Assembly: GCA_029267335.1 (NCBI GenBank)
Contig: JAJUJC010000001.1
Location: forward strand, 186,001 to 250,000
DNA: 64,000 bases
Reading direction: 5' to 3'
Origin: Intestinibacillus massiliensis
Lineage (GTDB): Bacteria > Bacillota > Clostridia > Oscillospirales > Butyricicoccaceae
Numbering within the stretch: position 1 is the first letter of the stretch; the number at the start of each line of letters is the position of its first letter. The position numbers and the translations under genes were made by a program. Below, piece after piece: positions 33,260 through 40,649 of the stretch. Under the pieces are notes generated by a model, which was given only the letters and a program-made list of their open reading frames with translations, was not told the DNA's origin and made no database searches.

Positions 33260-34705
33260 TCAATCGATACGAGCAATCGCTTTCGCGAGCTGTTTCTTCA
33301 TTTCCATATTCGCCTGACGCGAGATCATGATGCGCTGTGCCTGCGGAGAGCCCGCACCGTGCATAGACTCGGGCAGATAGCCGACCGCTGCGGTGCCCAT
33401 CGTCATATTTTCGATCAGGCGCAGTACACGCATACGCTTCTCGGTCGGTACGGAAGCCACACCCTTGAGGTACTTTTCGATGTACGGACGCAGCTCCGGA
33501 TTGCGATAATCCGCCTCGGACGGCTGCGTGACCATGATGCCGCCCGCGAGATCCTGTGCGAGACGCGCGATCTCGTACGGGAAGCGGGTGACGTTCTGCT
33601 TGCACACGTTCGCAAGCAGCAGGTCGATCAGATAGTTGCCTGCCTTGGTCTTGGTGCCCTGCGAAGAGCAAGCAATGCCGCAGCAATACAGGGTCTCGTT
33701 GAGGTGATTCATCTCAATGAGCTTATCCTTGACATGGGATGCCTTCGAGGAACCTGCCATCTCGCCTGCCAGTGCAGTCGCGCCGATCAGAACGTCGCCC
33801 ACGCCGACCTTGCAGCCGCCGTAGGACTGACGGTGATAGCCCGCAAAGCGCTCGACCATCATACCCGCGAACTGGGTCTCGCCATTGAGGAAGATCATAT
33901 CGTTCGGGATAAAGACGCGATCGAAGATGACGAGCACTTCATGGCCGCCATAGACCTTGTTGCCGACATCAATGTCGCTGAACTCTTCGAGTTTGCGCGT
34001 ATCGCAGGACTGACGACCGAGGATCAGCTTAATGCCCTTGGCGTCCGTGGGGCACGCGAAGGAGACCGCATAATCCTCGTCGCCCTCGCGCATAGAAATG
34101 GTCGGCATAACGATGACATAATGTGAATTGACATAGCCGGTCTGATGTGCCTTTGCGCCCGTGACATAAATACCGTCCGCGGTGCGTTCGACAACGTGCA
34201 GGAACAGGTCGGGGTCCGCCTGCTGCGAGGGGGACAGACTGCGGTCGCCCTTGACGTCGGTCATTGCACCGTCTACGCCGTAGTCGTTGTCCTGCACCAT
34301 CGTCCAGAACTTCTTAAAGTTTTCATGGTACTTGGTGTTGCAGGCTTCGTCGGTCTCATAGGTGGTCGAGAACACCGCATTTGCGGCGTCCAGACCGACG
34401 CAGCGCTGGAAACACGCTGCGGTCTTTTGACCCATCAGGCGCTGCATCTTGACCTTCTTGATGAGGTCATCCGCGGACTGATGCAGATGCGTGAAGCGGT
34501 TGATCTTCTTACCGGTCAGGGACGAGGTCACGGTCATCAGGTCTTCATACTGCGGATCCTCCGCAAGCTCATAGGTTGCAGCAAACGCATTCATGGATGG
34601 ACGAATGACCGGATTATCCACGGGGTTCTCGATCTTTTTGCCGAACATCCAAAGATCGAAATGAAGCTTGCGCAGGCTCTCAACATACTCAGCTTTTGTC
34701 ATCAT
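33260..34705 (-). CDS. abfD: 4-Hydroxybutyryl-CoA dehydratase / vinylacetyl-CoA isomerase
   Basis: 481 residues of the AbfD family, an FAD and [4Fe-4S] enzyme that turns 4-hydroxybutyryl-CoA into crotonyl-CoA. The cluster ligands known in Clostridium aminobutyricum (C99, C103, H292, C299) have clear counterparts: C-x3-C in TAACFQRCVGLDA near residue 98-102, and H-x6-C in GYHRQSYGGCKVG near 290. FAD-binding acyl-CoA-dehydrogenase-like blocks are present. Two ATGs (34705, 34702) are both usable; GGAAG lies upstream. This gene is the strongest marker for carbon flow to crotonyl-CoA. Confidence 0.93.
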   Translation of the reverse strand: MMTKAEYVESLRKLHFDLWMFGKKIENPVDNPVIRPSMNAFAATYELAEDPQYEDLMTVTSSLTGKKINRFTHLHQSADDLIKKVKMQRLMGQKTAACFQRCVGLDAANAVFSTTYETDEACNTKYHENFKKFWTMVQDNDYGVDGAMTDVKGDRSLSPSQQADPDLFLHVVERTADGIYVTGAKAHQTGYVNSHYVIVMPTISMREGDEDYAVSFACPTDAKGIKLILGRQSCDTRKLEEFSDIDVGNKVYGGHEVLVIFDRVFIPNDMIFLNGETQFAGMMVERFAGYHRQSYGGCKVGVGDVLIGATALAGEMAGSSKASHVKDKLIEMNHLNETLYCCGIACSSQGTKTKAGNYLIDLLLANVCKQNVTRFPYEIARLAQDLAGGIMVTQPSEADYRNPELRPYIEKYLKGVASVPTEKRMRVLRLIENMTMGTAAVGYLPESMHGAGSPQAQRIMISRQANMEMKKQLAKAIARID

Positions 34706-34725
34706 GGTACTTGCTTCCTTTCTCT

Positions 34726-35748
34726 TTACATCTCAACCAGTACTTTAAAGTAATCGCCGGGCACCTGAGAGAATGCAAACGCATCCTCGATCTCGCTCAG
34801 CGGGTACACCTTGCTGATGAGTGTCTCAAACTCCTTATTGAGCGCACCGCTCTTGAGCAATTCCACCGCACCGATGAAATTGTACTGGGAGTGGATGCGT
34901 ACGCCCTGCATACGCAGTTCCTTTGCAAAGATCTGGGACAGATTCACCGGATACGGTTCCTTCGTCATACCAATCACCATGACCATGCCGCCGATCGCGG
35001 TATATTCGACCGCGGTCGTGATGCCGGGCTTGCTGCCGGACACTTCAAAGCTGACGTCAAAGCCTTTGTGCTCCGTCAGGGCATGCATCTGCTCAACAAA
35101 GTCCTGAGCGAGCGGATTGACCGTTGTGAAGCCGCGCTGCTCGGCGAAGTGACGCCGATATTCACTGATCTCGGAAATGACGACCTTGCATGCGCCCGCA
35201 TGGCGTGCGACCATTGCGATCAGCATGCCAATCGGGCCGCCGCCAATGATGAGCGCGGTCTGTCCGACCTGCAAACCGCTGCGGCGCACATCATGGATCG
35301 CGACCGCGATCGGCTCGGTCAGTGCGGCCAAGCGCAGATCCATGTCCTTCGGGATCTGATACATTTTGCGGGTGAGCACCTTGACATACTGCGCAAAGGC
35401 GCCGTCGCGGTGTGCACCCATGAATTGCAGGCTGCGGCACACGTTGTCATGCCCCTGCGCACAGGGCTCGCAGTTACCACAAGAGAAGAACGGCTGCGCG
35501 ACGACCATATCCCCCGGCTGGAACTTTTCCGCCCCCGGCCCCTTTGCTTCCACAAGTTCACCGACGAACTCGTGACCCGGCACGACCGGGAACTGCGCCG
35601 TCGGATGCTCGCCGCGCAGCACATGGATGTCGCTGCCACAGATACCGCAATAACGCAGCTTGATCAGCGCTTCGCCCTCACCGATCTCCGGGATGGGCAC
35701 TTCCTTTAAACAAATGCTATTTTTTTGCTCAATGACTGCTGCCTTCAT
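34726..35748 (-). CDS. Zn-dependent medium-chain alcohol/polyol dehydrogenase
   Basis: 340 residues. The catalytic zinc site has C in GICGSDIHV, H-E in GHEFVGE and a Glu in LTEPIAVAIH; the structural zinc site is C-x2-C-x2-C-x7-C (CGNCEPCAQGHDNVC). The Rossmann motif is GGGPIGML. It resembles sorbitol/threonine/butanediol dehydrogenases of the MDR family, so it probably oxidises a secondary alcohol of a sugar alcohol or related compound. It lies between the split transketolase and abfD in the same operon. Confidence 0.88.
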   Translation of the reverse strand: MKAAVIEQKNSICLKEVPIPEIGEGEALIKLRYCGICGSDIHVLRGEHPTAQFPVVPGHEFVGELVEAKGPGAEKFQPGDMVVAQPFFSCGNCEPCAQGHDNVCRSLQFMGAHRDGAFAQYVKVLTRKMYQIPKDMDLRLAALTEPIAVAIHDVRRSGLQVGQTALIIGGGPIGMLIAMVARHAGACKVVISEISEYRRHFAEQRGFTTVNPLAQDFVEQMHALTEHKGFDVSFEVSGSKPGITTAVEYTAIGGMVMVIGMTKEPYPVNLSQIFAKELRMQGVRIHSQYNFIGAVELLKSGALNKEFETLISKVYPLSEIEDAFAFSQVPGDYFKVLVEM

Positions 35749-35757
35749 AGCCCTGTC

Positions 35758-36723
35758 TTACCCCTTTCTCGCGACGGCACGCTTTGCCGCCCCAACGATG
35801 TCCTCAGCCGTCATGTGCAGCGCCTTTTTGAGGTAATTGACATCGCCCACTTCACCGAAACGATCCTGCGCGCCTACGCGCTCGAGCGGACAGCAGCAGC
35901 GTGCCGTCAGCACCTCTGCGACTGCGGAACCCAGACCGTTGATGACGTTGTGATTTTCTGCGGTGACGACGGCACCGGTCGTGCGAGCCGCTTCCTCGAT
36001 TGCATCTGCGTCGATCGGCTTGATCGTAAACATATTGGAGACCGCCGCCGAGATGCCCTGCTCCGCAAGCACATCCGCCGCGCGCAGTGCCTCCGCGACA
36101 CAGATGCCGGTCGCGAAGATCGTCACATCCTTGCCGTCTCTGAGCTTGGCCGCCTTGCCAATTTCAAACGTGGAGCCGTCCTGATAGATCTTTTCCGCCT
36201 TCTTACGCGACAGACGGATATAGAAGACACCGTATTTGTCCTTAGTCTGGCGCATCAGATCTGCTAACATCACAGAATCTGTCGGCTCCAGAATGGTGAC
36301 CTGCGGAATGCTGCGCATCATGCCCATATCCTCGAGCGGCATATGCGTGCCGCCGTTCGTCGAGGCGGTGATGCCGGGGTCGGAACCGATGATACGTACA
36401 TTGAGCTTTGCGTACGCCGCGGAAACAAAAACCTGATCCATGACCCGGCGGGTCGCAAAGGTGCCAAACGTATGTGCAAACGGGATCAGTCCGGTAGCGG
36501 ACATGCCGGCGGCTGCGCCGATCATATTGGCCTCCTGGATGCCGCAGTTGATGGTCTTATCGGGATGCTTCTTCCAGAAGTTCGTCATGCCGATGCTGTT
36601 GATGATGTCCGCATCGAGGTAAACGACGCGCTCGTCCTGCGCCACGAGGTCTTCCATCGTCTGCGCGAATACGGCACGCATTTCCTGTGCCTCTTCCTGA
36701 ATCTTTTGCTCCATCTGATACAT
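35758..36723 (-). CDS. Transketolase, C-terminal (pyrimidine-binding) subunit
   Basis: 321 residues. It carries the pyrimidine domain (VYLDADIINSIGMTNF, GIQEANMIGAAAGMSATGLIPFAHTFGTFATRR with the Glu in GIQEANM) and the C-terminal domain (GKDVTIFATGICVAEALRAADVLAEQGI). It works with the N-terminal subunit encoded directly upstream (3 nt gap). Split transketolases are common in Clostridia and archaea, for pentose phosphate work and for special sugar pathways. Its placement inside an inducible catabolic operon suggests a dedicated substrate. Confidence 0.88.
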   Translation of the reverse strand: MYQMEQKIQEEAQEMRAVFAQTMEDLVAQDERVVYLDADIINSIGMTNFWKKHPDKTINCGIQEANMIGAAAGMSATGLIPFAHTFGTFATRRVMDQVFVSAAYAKLNVRIIGSDPGITASTNGGTHMPLEDMGMMRSIPQVTILEPTDSVMLADLMRQTKDKYGVFYIRLSRKKAEKIYQDGSTFEIGKAAKLRDGKDVTIFATGICVAEALRAADVLAEQGISAAVSNMFTIKPIDADAIEEAARTTGAVVTAENHNVINGLGSAVAEVLTARCCCPLERVGAQDRFGEVGDVNYLKKALHMTAEDIVGAAKRAVARKG

Positions 36724-36726
36724 GAG

Positions 36727-37572
36727 TTATGCCTCCTCCCCGCCGAGAGCGTCGATTTCCTGCTGCAGCGCAGCTCTTGCTTCCTGATACTGCTCTGCCG
36801 TGAACTTAATATGGTGGTTGTAGAATACGCCCTCCGCAAAGGTGCAGCCCTTGCCCTTTTCGGTTTGCAGCACGATCATATGCGGCTTGTCCTTAACCGT
36901 CTTAGCGCGGTTGATCGCCTCGATGATAGCCCCATGGTCATGACCGTTGACTTCCTGCGCATCCCAACCAAAATCCTCAAACTTTTGACGGATGTCGCCC
37001 AGATCGCAGATGTCGGAGGTGTAGCCGTCGAGCTGCTTGTTATTGCAGTCGACAAAGGCAATCAGGTTATCGAGCTTCTGCTGATGCGCCCACAGCGCGC
37101 CTTCCCAGACCTGGCCCTCTTCGCTCTCGCCGTCGCCAAGCACCAAATAGGTGTAGTTATCGCGGTTCTGATAGCGGTTGCCCCACGCAATTCCCAGTGC
37201 CGTCGACATGCCCTGACCGAGCGAACCGGTCGACATGTCAATGCCGGGCGTCAGATTGCGGTCGCAATGGCTCGGCAGGCGCGTGCCCGGCTGATTGATG
37301 GTCTTCATTTCCTCTACCGGGAAATATCCGCGCAACGCGAGCGCCGCGTAAAGCGTCGGGCCGCAATGACCCTTGGATACGACTAGCCAGTCGCGCTCGG
37401 GCCACTGGGGGGTCTGGGGTTCGATTCTCATCATACCGCCGTAGAGCACTGACATCAGATCCGCCATGGACATCGCCCCGCCGACATGACCTGCACTGAG
37501 CACGCTCAGACCATCGAGCGCAGTCATACGGATGCGCGCTGCGAAGACCTTGAGTTCATTTGTGGACTTCAT
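36727..37572 (-). CDS. Transketolase, N-terminal (TPP-binding) subunit
   Basis: 281 residues. The thiamine pyrophosphate motif GDG-ESEEGQVWEGALWAHQQKLDNLIAFVDCNN is visible (Mg ligands D and N), with GHVGGAMSMADLMSVLYGG and SKGHCGPTLYAALALRGYF upstream and GSLGQGMSTALGIAWG in the middle. It transfers a two-carbon ketol unit together with the C-terminal subunit. It is the second gene of the operon, after the Fe alcohol dehydrogenase. Confidence 0.9.
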   Translation of the reverse strand: MKSTNELKVFAARIRMTALDGLSVLSAGHVGGAMSMADLMSVLYGGMMRIEPQTPQWPERDWLVVSKGHCGPTLYAALALRGYFPVEEMKTINQPGTRLPSHCDRNLTPGIDMSTGSLGQGMSTALGIAWGNRYQNRDNYTYLVLGDGESEEGQVWEGALWAHQQKLDNLIAFVDCNNKQLDGYTSDICDLGDIRQKFEDFGWDAQEVNGHDHGAIIEAINRAKTVKDKPHMIVLQTEKGKGCTFAEGVFYNHHIKFTAEQYQEARAALQQEIDALGGEEA

Positions 37573-37593
37573 AATTCCGACTCCTTCTCTTTA

Positions 37594-38706
37594 TTAGTGG
37601 CAGCTGTTGTAAATTTCGATCATGTCTTCCCGTGTCAGAGCGACATAATTGTTCTTGAGCAGTCTCTGCTGCCCTTCGATGACACTATCTGCAAAGACCG
37701 GAAACTCCTCGAGCGTCATGCCGTACTCACGCAGCGGCTTGCGCGCCAGAATGGTTTCCATCAGGCGATACAACTCGGGCAGCGCCTGCTCCACAGATAC
37801 GCCGAGCGCCTTTGCGAAGATCGCTTCGAGCGCGTTGAGCTTGCCTACCGGCTGCTTCTCCGCATACTTGCGCAGAACCGCGGCAAACATGAGCTGATTG
37901 GCTTCGCCGTGCGGGATATGGTACTTGCCGCCGAGCGGATAACTCATCGCATGTACCGCCGCACAGCCTGCATAGCCGAACGCAATGCCCGCGAAGTTGG
38001 AGGCAATCAGGAACTGCTCCGCCTGCTCGGTCCAGGACTGCGCACCGTGCGCTTCCACATAGCGATAGCCCTTCACGATCAGGTCGATCGCCTTTTCGGA
38101 AAATGCTTCACTGTGTGCGATCGCCTTCGGAGACAGGTAGGATTCCACCGCATGGATAAGCGCGTCGATCGAGCTGGTCGCGAAGAACTGATACGGCAGT
38201 GTGCGCACCATTTCCGGAATCAGGATGGCGCAGTCGGCATACATGGTGTCGAGTGCAAGCCCCTTCTTGGTCTTGAGTCCGCGCAGCTCACAAATAGTGA
38301 CGTTCGTGACCTCGGAGCCCGTGCCGCAGGTGGTCGGGATGACGAGCAGACGGCGTGACTTGTGCGGAACAACGCGCCCCATGAAAATGTCCTCGGTATT
38401 CCAGTCGCCCGTGAATGTCAACACCTTTGCAATATCAATGACCGTACCGCCGCCAACCGCAATAATGCGTGCGGTATCCTGCGGAATGTCTGCCCGAATG
38501 GCGTCGATCATTTCGTCATTCGGCTCGCCGGCACCGTACTTCTCCTGAAAGAGCGTGTGACAGGGCACGCCGCACGGCTTGATAAACGGGTCAAAAATGA
38601 ACTCATTGGTGATAATGAGATCATTTTCACGCAATTCTTCTGCCTGTGCGAATTCCTGAAATGTCGCATAGCCCTTGATGGAGGAATGCAGCATAAACTC
38701 ATACAT
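37594..38706 (-). CDS. Fe-type 4-hydroxybutyrate dehydrogenase
   Basis: 370 residues, iron-containing alcohol dehydrogenase family and very like the Clostridium kluyveri 4-hydroxybutyrate dehydrogenase (4hbD): TLFQEKYGAGEPNDEMI, RIIAVGGGTVIDIAKVL, VIPTTCGTGSEVTNV, FATSSIDALIHAVESYLSPKA, GGKYHIPHGEAN and KPLREYGM...FADSVIEGQQRLL. The metal ligands D and H (SIDALIH) and two later His (YHIPHG) are present. It interconverts succinate semialdehyde and 4-hydroxybutyrate with NAD(H). ATG 38706 follows GGAGACGG. It is the first gene of the operon. Confidence 0.88.
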   Translation of the reverse strand: MYEFMLHSSIKGYATFQEFAQAEELRENDLIITNEFIFDPFIKPCGVPCHTLFQEKYGAGEPNDEMIDAIRADIPQDTARIIAVGGGTVIDIAKVLTFTGDWNTEDIFMGRVVPHKSRRLLVIPTTCGTGSEVTNVTICELRGLKTKKGLALDTMYADCAILIPEMVRTLPYQFFATSSIDALIHAVESYLSPKAIAHSEAFSEKAIDLIVKGYRYVEAHGAQSWTEQAEQFLIASNFAGIAFGYAGCAAVHAMSYPLGGKYHIPHGEANQLMFAAVLRKYAEKQPVGKLNALEAIFAKALGVSVEQALPELYRLMETILARKPLREYGMTLEEFPVFADSVIEGQQRLLKNNYVALTREDMIEIYNSCH

Positions 38707-38750
38707 GTGACCGTCTCCTTTAATGTAAGTGTTCTTGTGATTCTGTAGTA

Positions 38751-38795
38751 ATCTTAGCACCGCTATGTCGACTTGTCAACATTATTGTATACAAT
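38751..38795 (-). promoter_or_regulatory. Operator-promoter of the 4-hydroxybutyrate/transketolase operon
   Basis: On the minus strand the order is perfect palindrome ATTGTATACAAT (38784-38795), 4 bp, TTGACA (38774-38779), 17 bp, TAAGAT (38751-38756). It lies in the divergent region shared with the GntR gene at 38897, so that regulator is the prime candidate to bind it. Confidence 0.82.
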
Positions 38796-38823
38796 TATAT
38801 TTTTTATTTTGTTATCTATTTTA

Positions 38824-38852
38824 TTGACAGCAATATTTAAAGATGATACTAT
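38824..38852 (+). promoter_or_regulatory. Promoter of the first GntR gene
   Basis: TTGACA (38824-38829), 17-bp spacer, TACTAT (38847-38852), about 45 nt before the start codon. The shared operator lies 28 bp upstream of this -35, so autoregulation is possible. Confidence 0.7.
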
Positions 38853-38896
38853 ATCTACATATTATCTCATCTTTTAGTAAAAAGGGGGCATTTCCC

Positions 38897-39586
38897 ATGG
38901 CAAAGCGCAAAATCAGTCTGAGCCAGCCCGCTTACGATCACTTGCTGCATCTCATCATGACCAAAAAACTCAAGCCCGGGGAGCGCATTCCCGAGAGTCG
39001 TATCGCCAAGGAGTTTGGAATCAGCCGCACCCCTATCCGCGACGCCATGCGGCGTTTGTCCAATGACGGTTTGATTGATATTTTCCCACATCGTTTTGCG
39101 CAGGTCGCGTCTTATCCGCCCGAAATCATCCGGGACATCGGCGCCCTTCGTATTTCGCTCGACAGCATGGCGATCAAGCTCGCCATGCTCTACGGCAGCC
39201 GTTCGGATTTTCTTGAGCTGTTTAAGATCGCAGAGCTTTGCGAACAGGGCATGAAGTGCAACGATTTTTTGCAGCGCCGCACCGCAGACTGTGATTTTCA
39301 CCTCGCGTTGGCGAAAATCAGCCACAACGAGCTGCTCGAAAAATTTCAAAAAGAGCTATACTTGCGTGTGCAGTTCATTTTGCTTTATCAGGATAACCTT
39401 GTCACCAATGAGCAGCGCCACATTCAGCAGCACTTCGACATCACGCAGGCTCTCATAGATCAGGACGAACCGCGCGCACTTTCGCTTGTCTCGGATCATC
39501 TCATTTCGTTCTATAATCTATCCAACCAATACCCGCCCGGTTTTTTTATGCTTAATCAGCGATCAGAGGTTGTGCGCCAAGAATAA
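38897..39586 (+). CDS. GntR-family regulator with FCD ligand-binding domain (paralogue 1)
   Basis: 229 residues. The winged helix-turn-helix is at about 5-70 (AYDHLLHLIMTKKLKPGERIPESRIAKEFGISRTPIRDAMRRL). The FCD domain is at about 85-215, with metal-ligand residues expected in DCDFHLAL (Asp, His), QHFDI (His) and SDHLISF (His). ATG 38897 follows AAGGGGG. It is closely similar along its whole length to the GntR at 47641. FCD regulators usually bind small organic acids or sugar acids. It stands divergent to the 4-hydroxybutyrate operon. Confidence 0.9.
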   Translation: MAKRKISLSQPAYDHLLHLIMTKKLKPGERIPESRIAKEFGISRTPIRDAMRRLSNDGLIDIFPHRFAQVASYPPEIIRDIGALRISLDSMAIKLAMLYGSRSDFLELFKIAELCEQGMKCNDFLQRRTADCDFHLALAKISHNELLEKFQKELYLRVQFILLYQDNLVTNEQRHIQQHFDITQALIDQDEPRALSLVSDHLISFYNLSNQYPPGFFMLNQRSEVVRQE

Positions 39587-39591
39587 CGGAT

Positions 39592-39622
39592 ACCCGCCGA
39601 ACCTACGGCGGGTCTTTTTTTT
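39592..39622 (+). terminator. Terminator of the first GntR gene
   Basis: Stem ACCCGCCG / CGGCGGGT with a 6-nt loop, followed by CTTTTTTTTG. Confidence 0.88.
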
Positions 39623-39636
39623 GCTATGGCTGTGCA

Positions 39637-39671
39637 AAAAAGCGCATGGAGTCCACCTCCATGCGCTTTTT
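39637..39671 (-). terminator. Terminator after the glycyl radical activase gene
   Basis: A 15-bp perfect stem AAAAAGCGCATGGAG / CTCCATGCGCTTTTT with a 5-nt loop. On the minus strand it ends in a T-run, 16 nt after the activase stop. Confidence 0.85.
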
Positions 39672-39687
39672 ATCTGTATTTGCTGCT

Positions 39688-40629
39688 TTAATTGCGCTGC
39701 TTTTTGTCATCGCGGAAGCCTGTTCCGCCCACGCTGACACGAAACCCCGCCCTTTCCGCGATCACGCGGCAGGCCTGCACGCGCTCTTCATTGTCCTCGG
39801 GCATTTCCCACAGGCAATAATCCATCCCTGCAAGCTCATATTTTCCTGCACCGAGCTGATGAAAAGGCAGCAGATGTACGCTGTTGATATGGCGCAACGA
39901 CGCCGCAAACCGCATCATGGCGCCAAATTCCTCGTCTGTGTCGTTGACCCCCGGAATGAGCGGTACACGGATGACGACATTGGGGTGCACATCGGTGACC
40001 GTGCGCAGATTATCCAGAATAATCTCATTGGGCATACCGGTCCATTCCATGTGCTTTTCGCGTGTGAACAGCTTTAAATCACATAAAAAAGTATCCACTA
40101 GCGGTACGAAATTCAGAATGGTCTGCTTCGGCACGAGACTTGCAGTCTCGACTGCAGTGGTAAAGCCCGCTTCGCGGCAGCGCCGCAGCAGCTGCAAATT
40201 GAATTCTTCATGCAGCAGCGGTTCGCCGCCGCTGATGGTGATACCGCCGCCGCTGTGGCGGAACACCGATTCATCCTTGACAACCTCCGCAAACAACTCA
40301 TCCACTGTATACAGCCGGGAGCTCATTTTGCGCGCCGTAAACCAACATTCCTTGCAGCATTCGCCGCAACGGGTGCATTTTTCTGCATCCGTTGTCACAG
40401 TGCCGTCGAGTCCCACCCGGACCGCGCCATAGGGGCAACGCTCCAGGCAGGAACCACACCCGGCACACAAAGAACGATTGTATAGAACGACCGGCTTTGG
40501 GCTAATGGTTTCCGGATTTTGGCACCACTTGCAGCGCAGAGGACAGCCCTGAAAAAATACGGTGGTGCGGATTCCAGGTCCGTCGTGTACACAAAATCGC
40601 TGGATCTCAGATACATACGCCGTAAGCAT
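39688..40629 (-). CDS. Glycyl-radical enzyme activating enzyme (radical SAM)
   Basis: 313 residues. The radical SAM motif C-x3-C-x2-C is in GCPLRCKWCQNPE (about 29-36). Two ferredoxin-type [4Fe-4S] motifs follow (CAGCGSCLERC and CTRCGECCKEC, about 55-100), as in activases of dehydratase- and lyase-type glycyl radical enzymes. GGITISGGEPLLH, VIRVPLIPGVND and LLPFHQLGAGKY are further family blocks. It makes the glycyl radical on the enzyme encoded just upstream (20 nt gap). Confidence 0.93.
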   Translation of the reverse strand: MLTAYVSEIQRFCVHDGPGIRTTVFFQGCPLRCKWCQNPETISPKPVVLYNRSLCAGCGSCLERCPYGAVRVGLDGTVTTDAEKCTRCGECCKECWFTARKMSSRLYTVDELFAEVVKDESVFRHSGGGITISGGEPLLHEEFNLQLLRRCREAGFTTAVETASLVPKQTILNFVPLVDTFLCDLKLFTREKHMEWTGMPNEIILDNLRTVTDVHPNVVIRVPLIPGVNDTDEEFGAMMRFAASLRHINSVHLLPFHQLGAGKYELAGMDYCLWEMPEDNEERVQACRVIAERAGFRVSVGGTGFRDDKKQRN

Positions 40630-40649
40630 CGTTCTTTCCCATCCTCCCG

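Noticed and set aside
37594-38706. Sulfoquinovose sulfo-transketolase pathway as the role of the split transketolase
   Set aside because: The required glycosidase, sulfo-sugar isomerases and sulfolactaldehyde enzymes are not recognisable nearby, and the 4-hydroxybutyrate genes do not fit.
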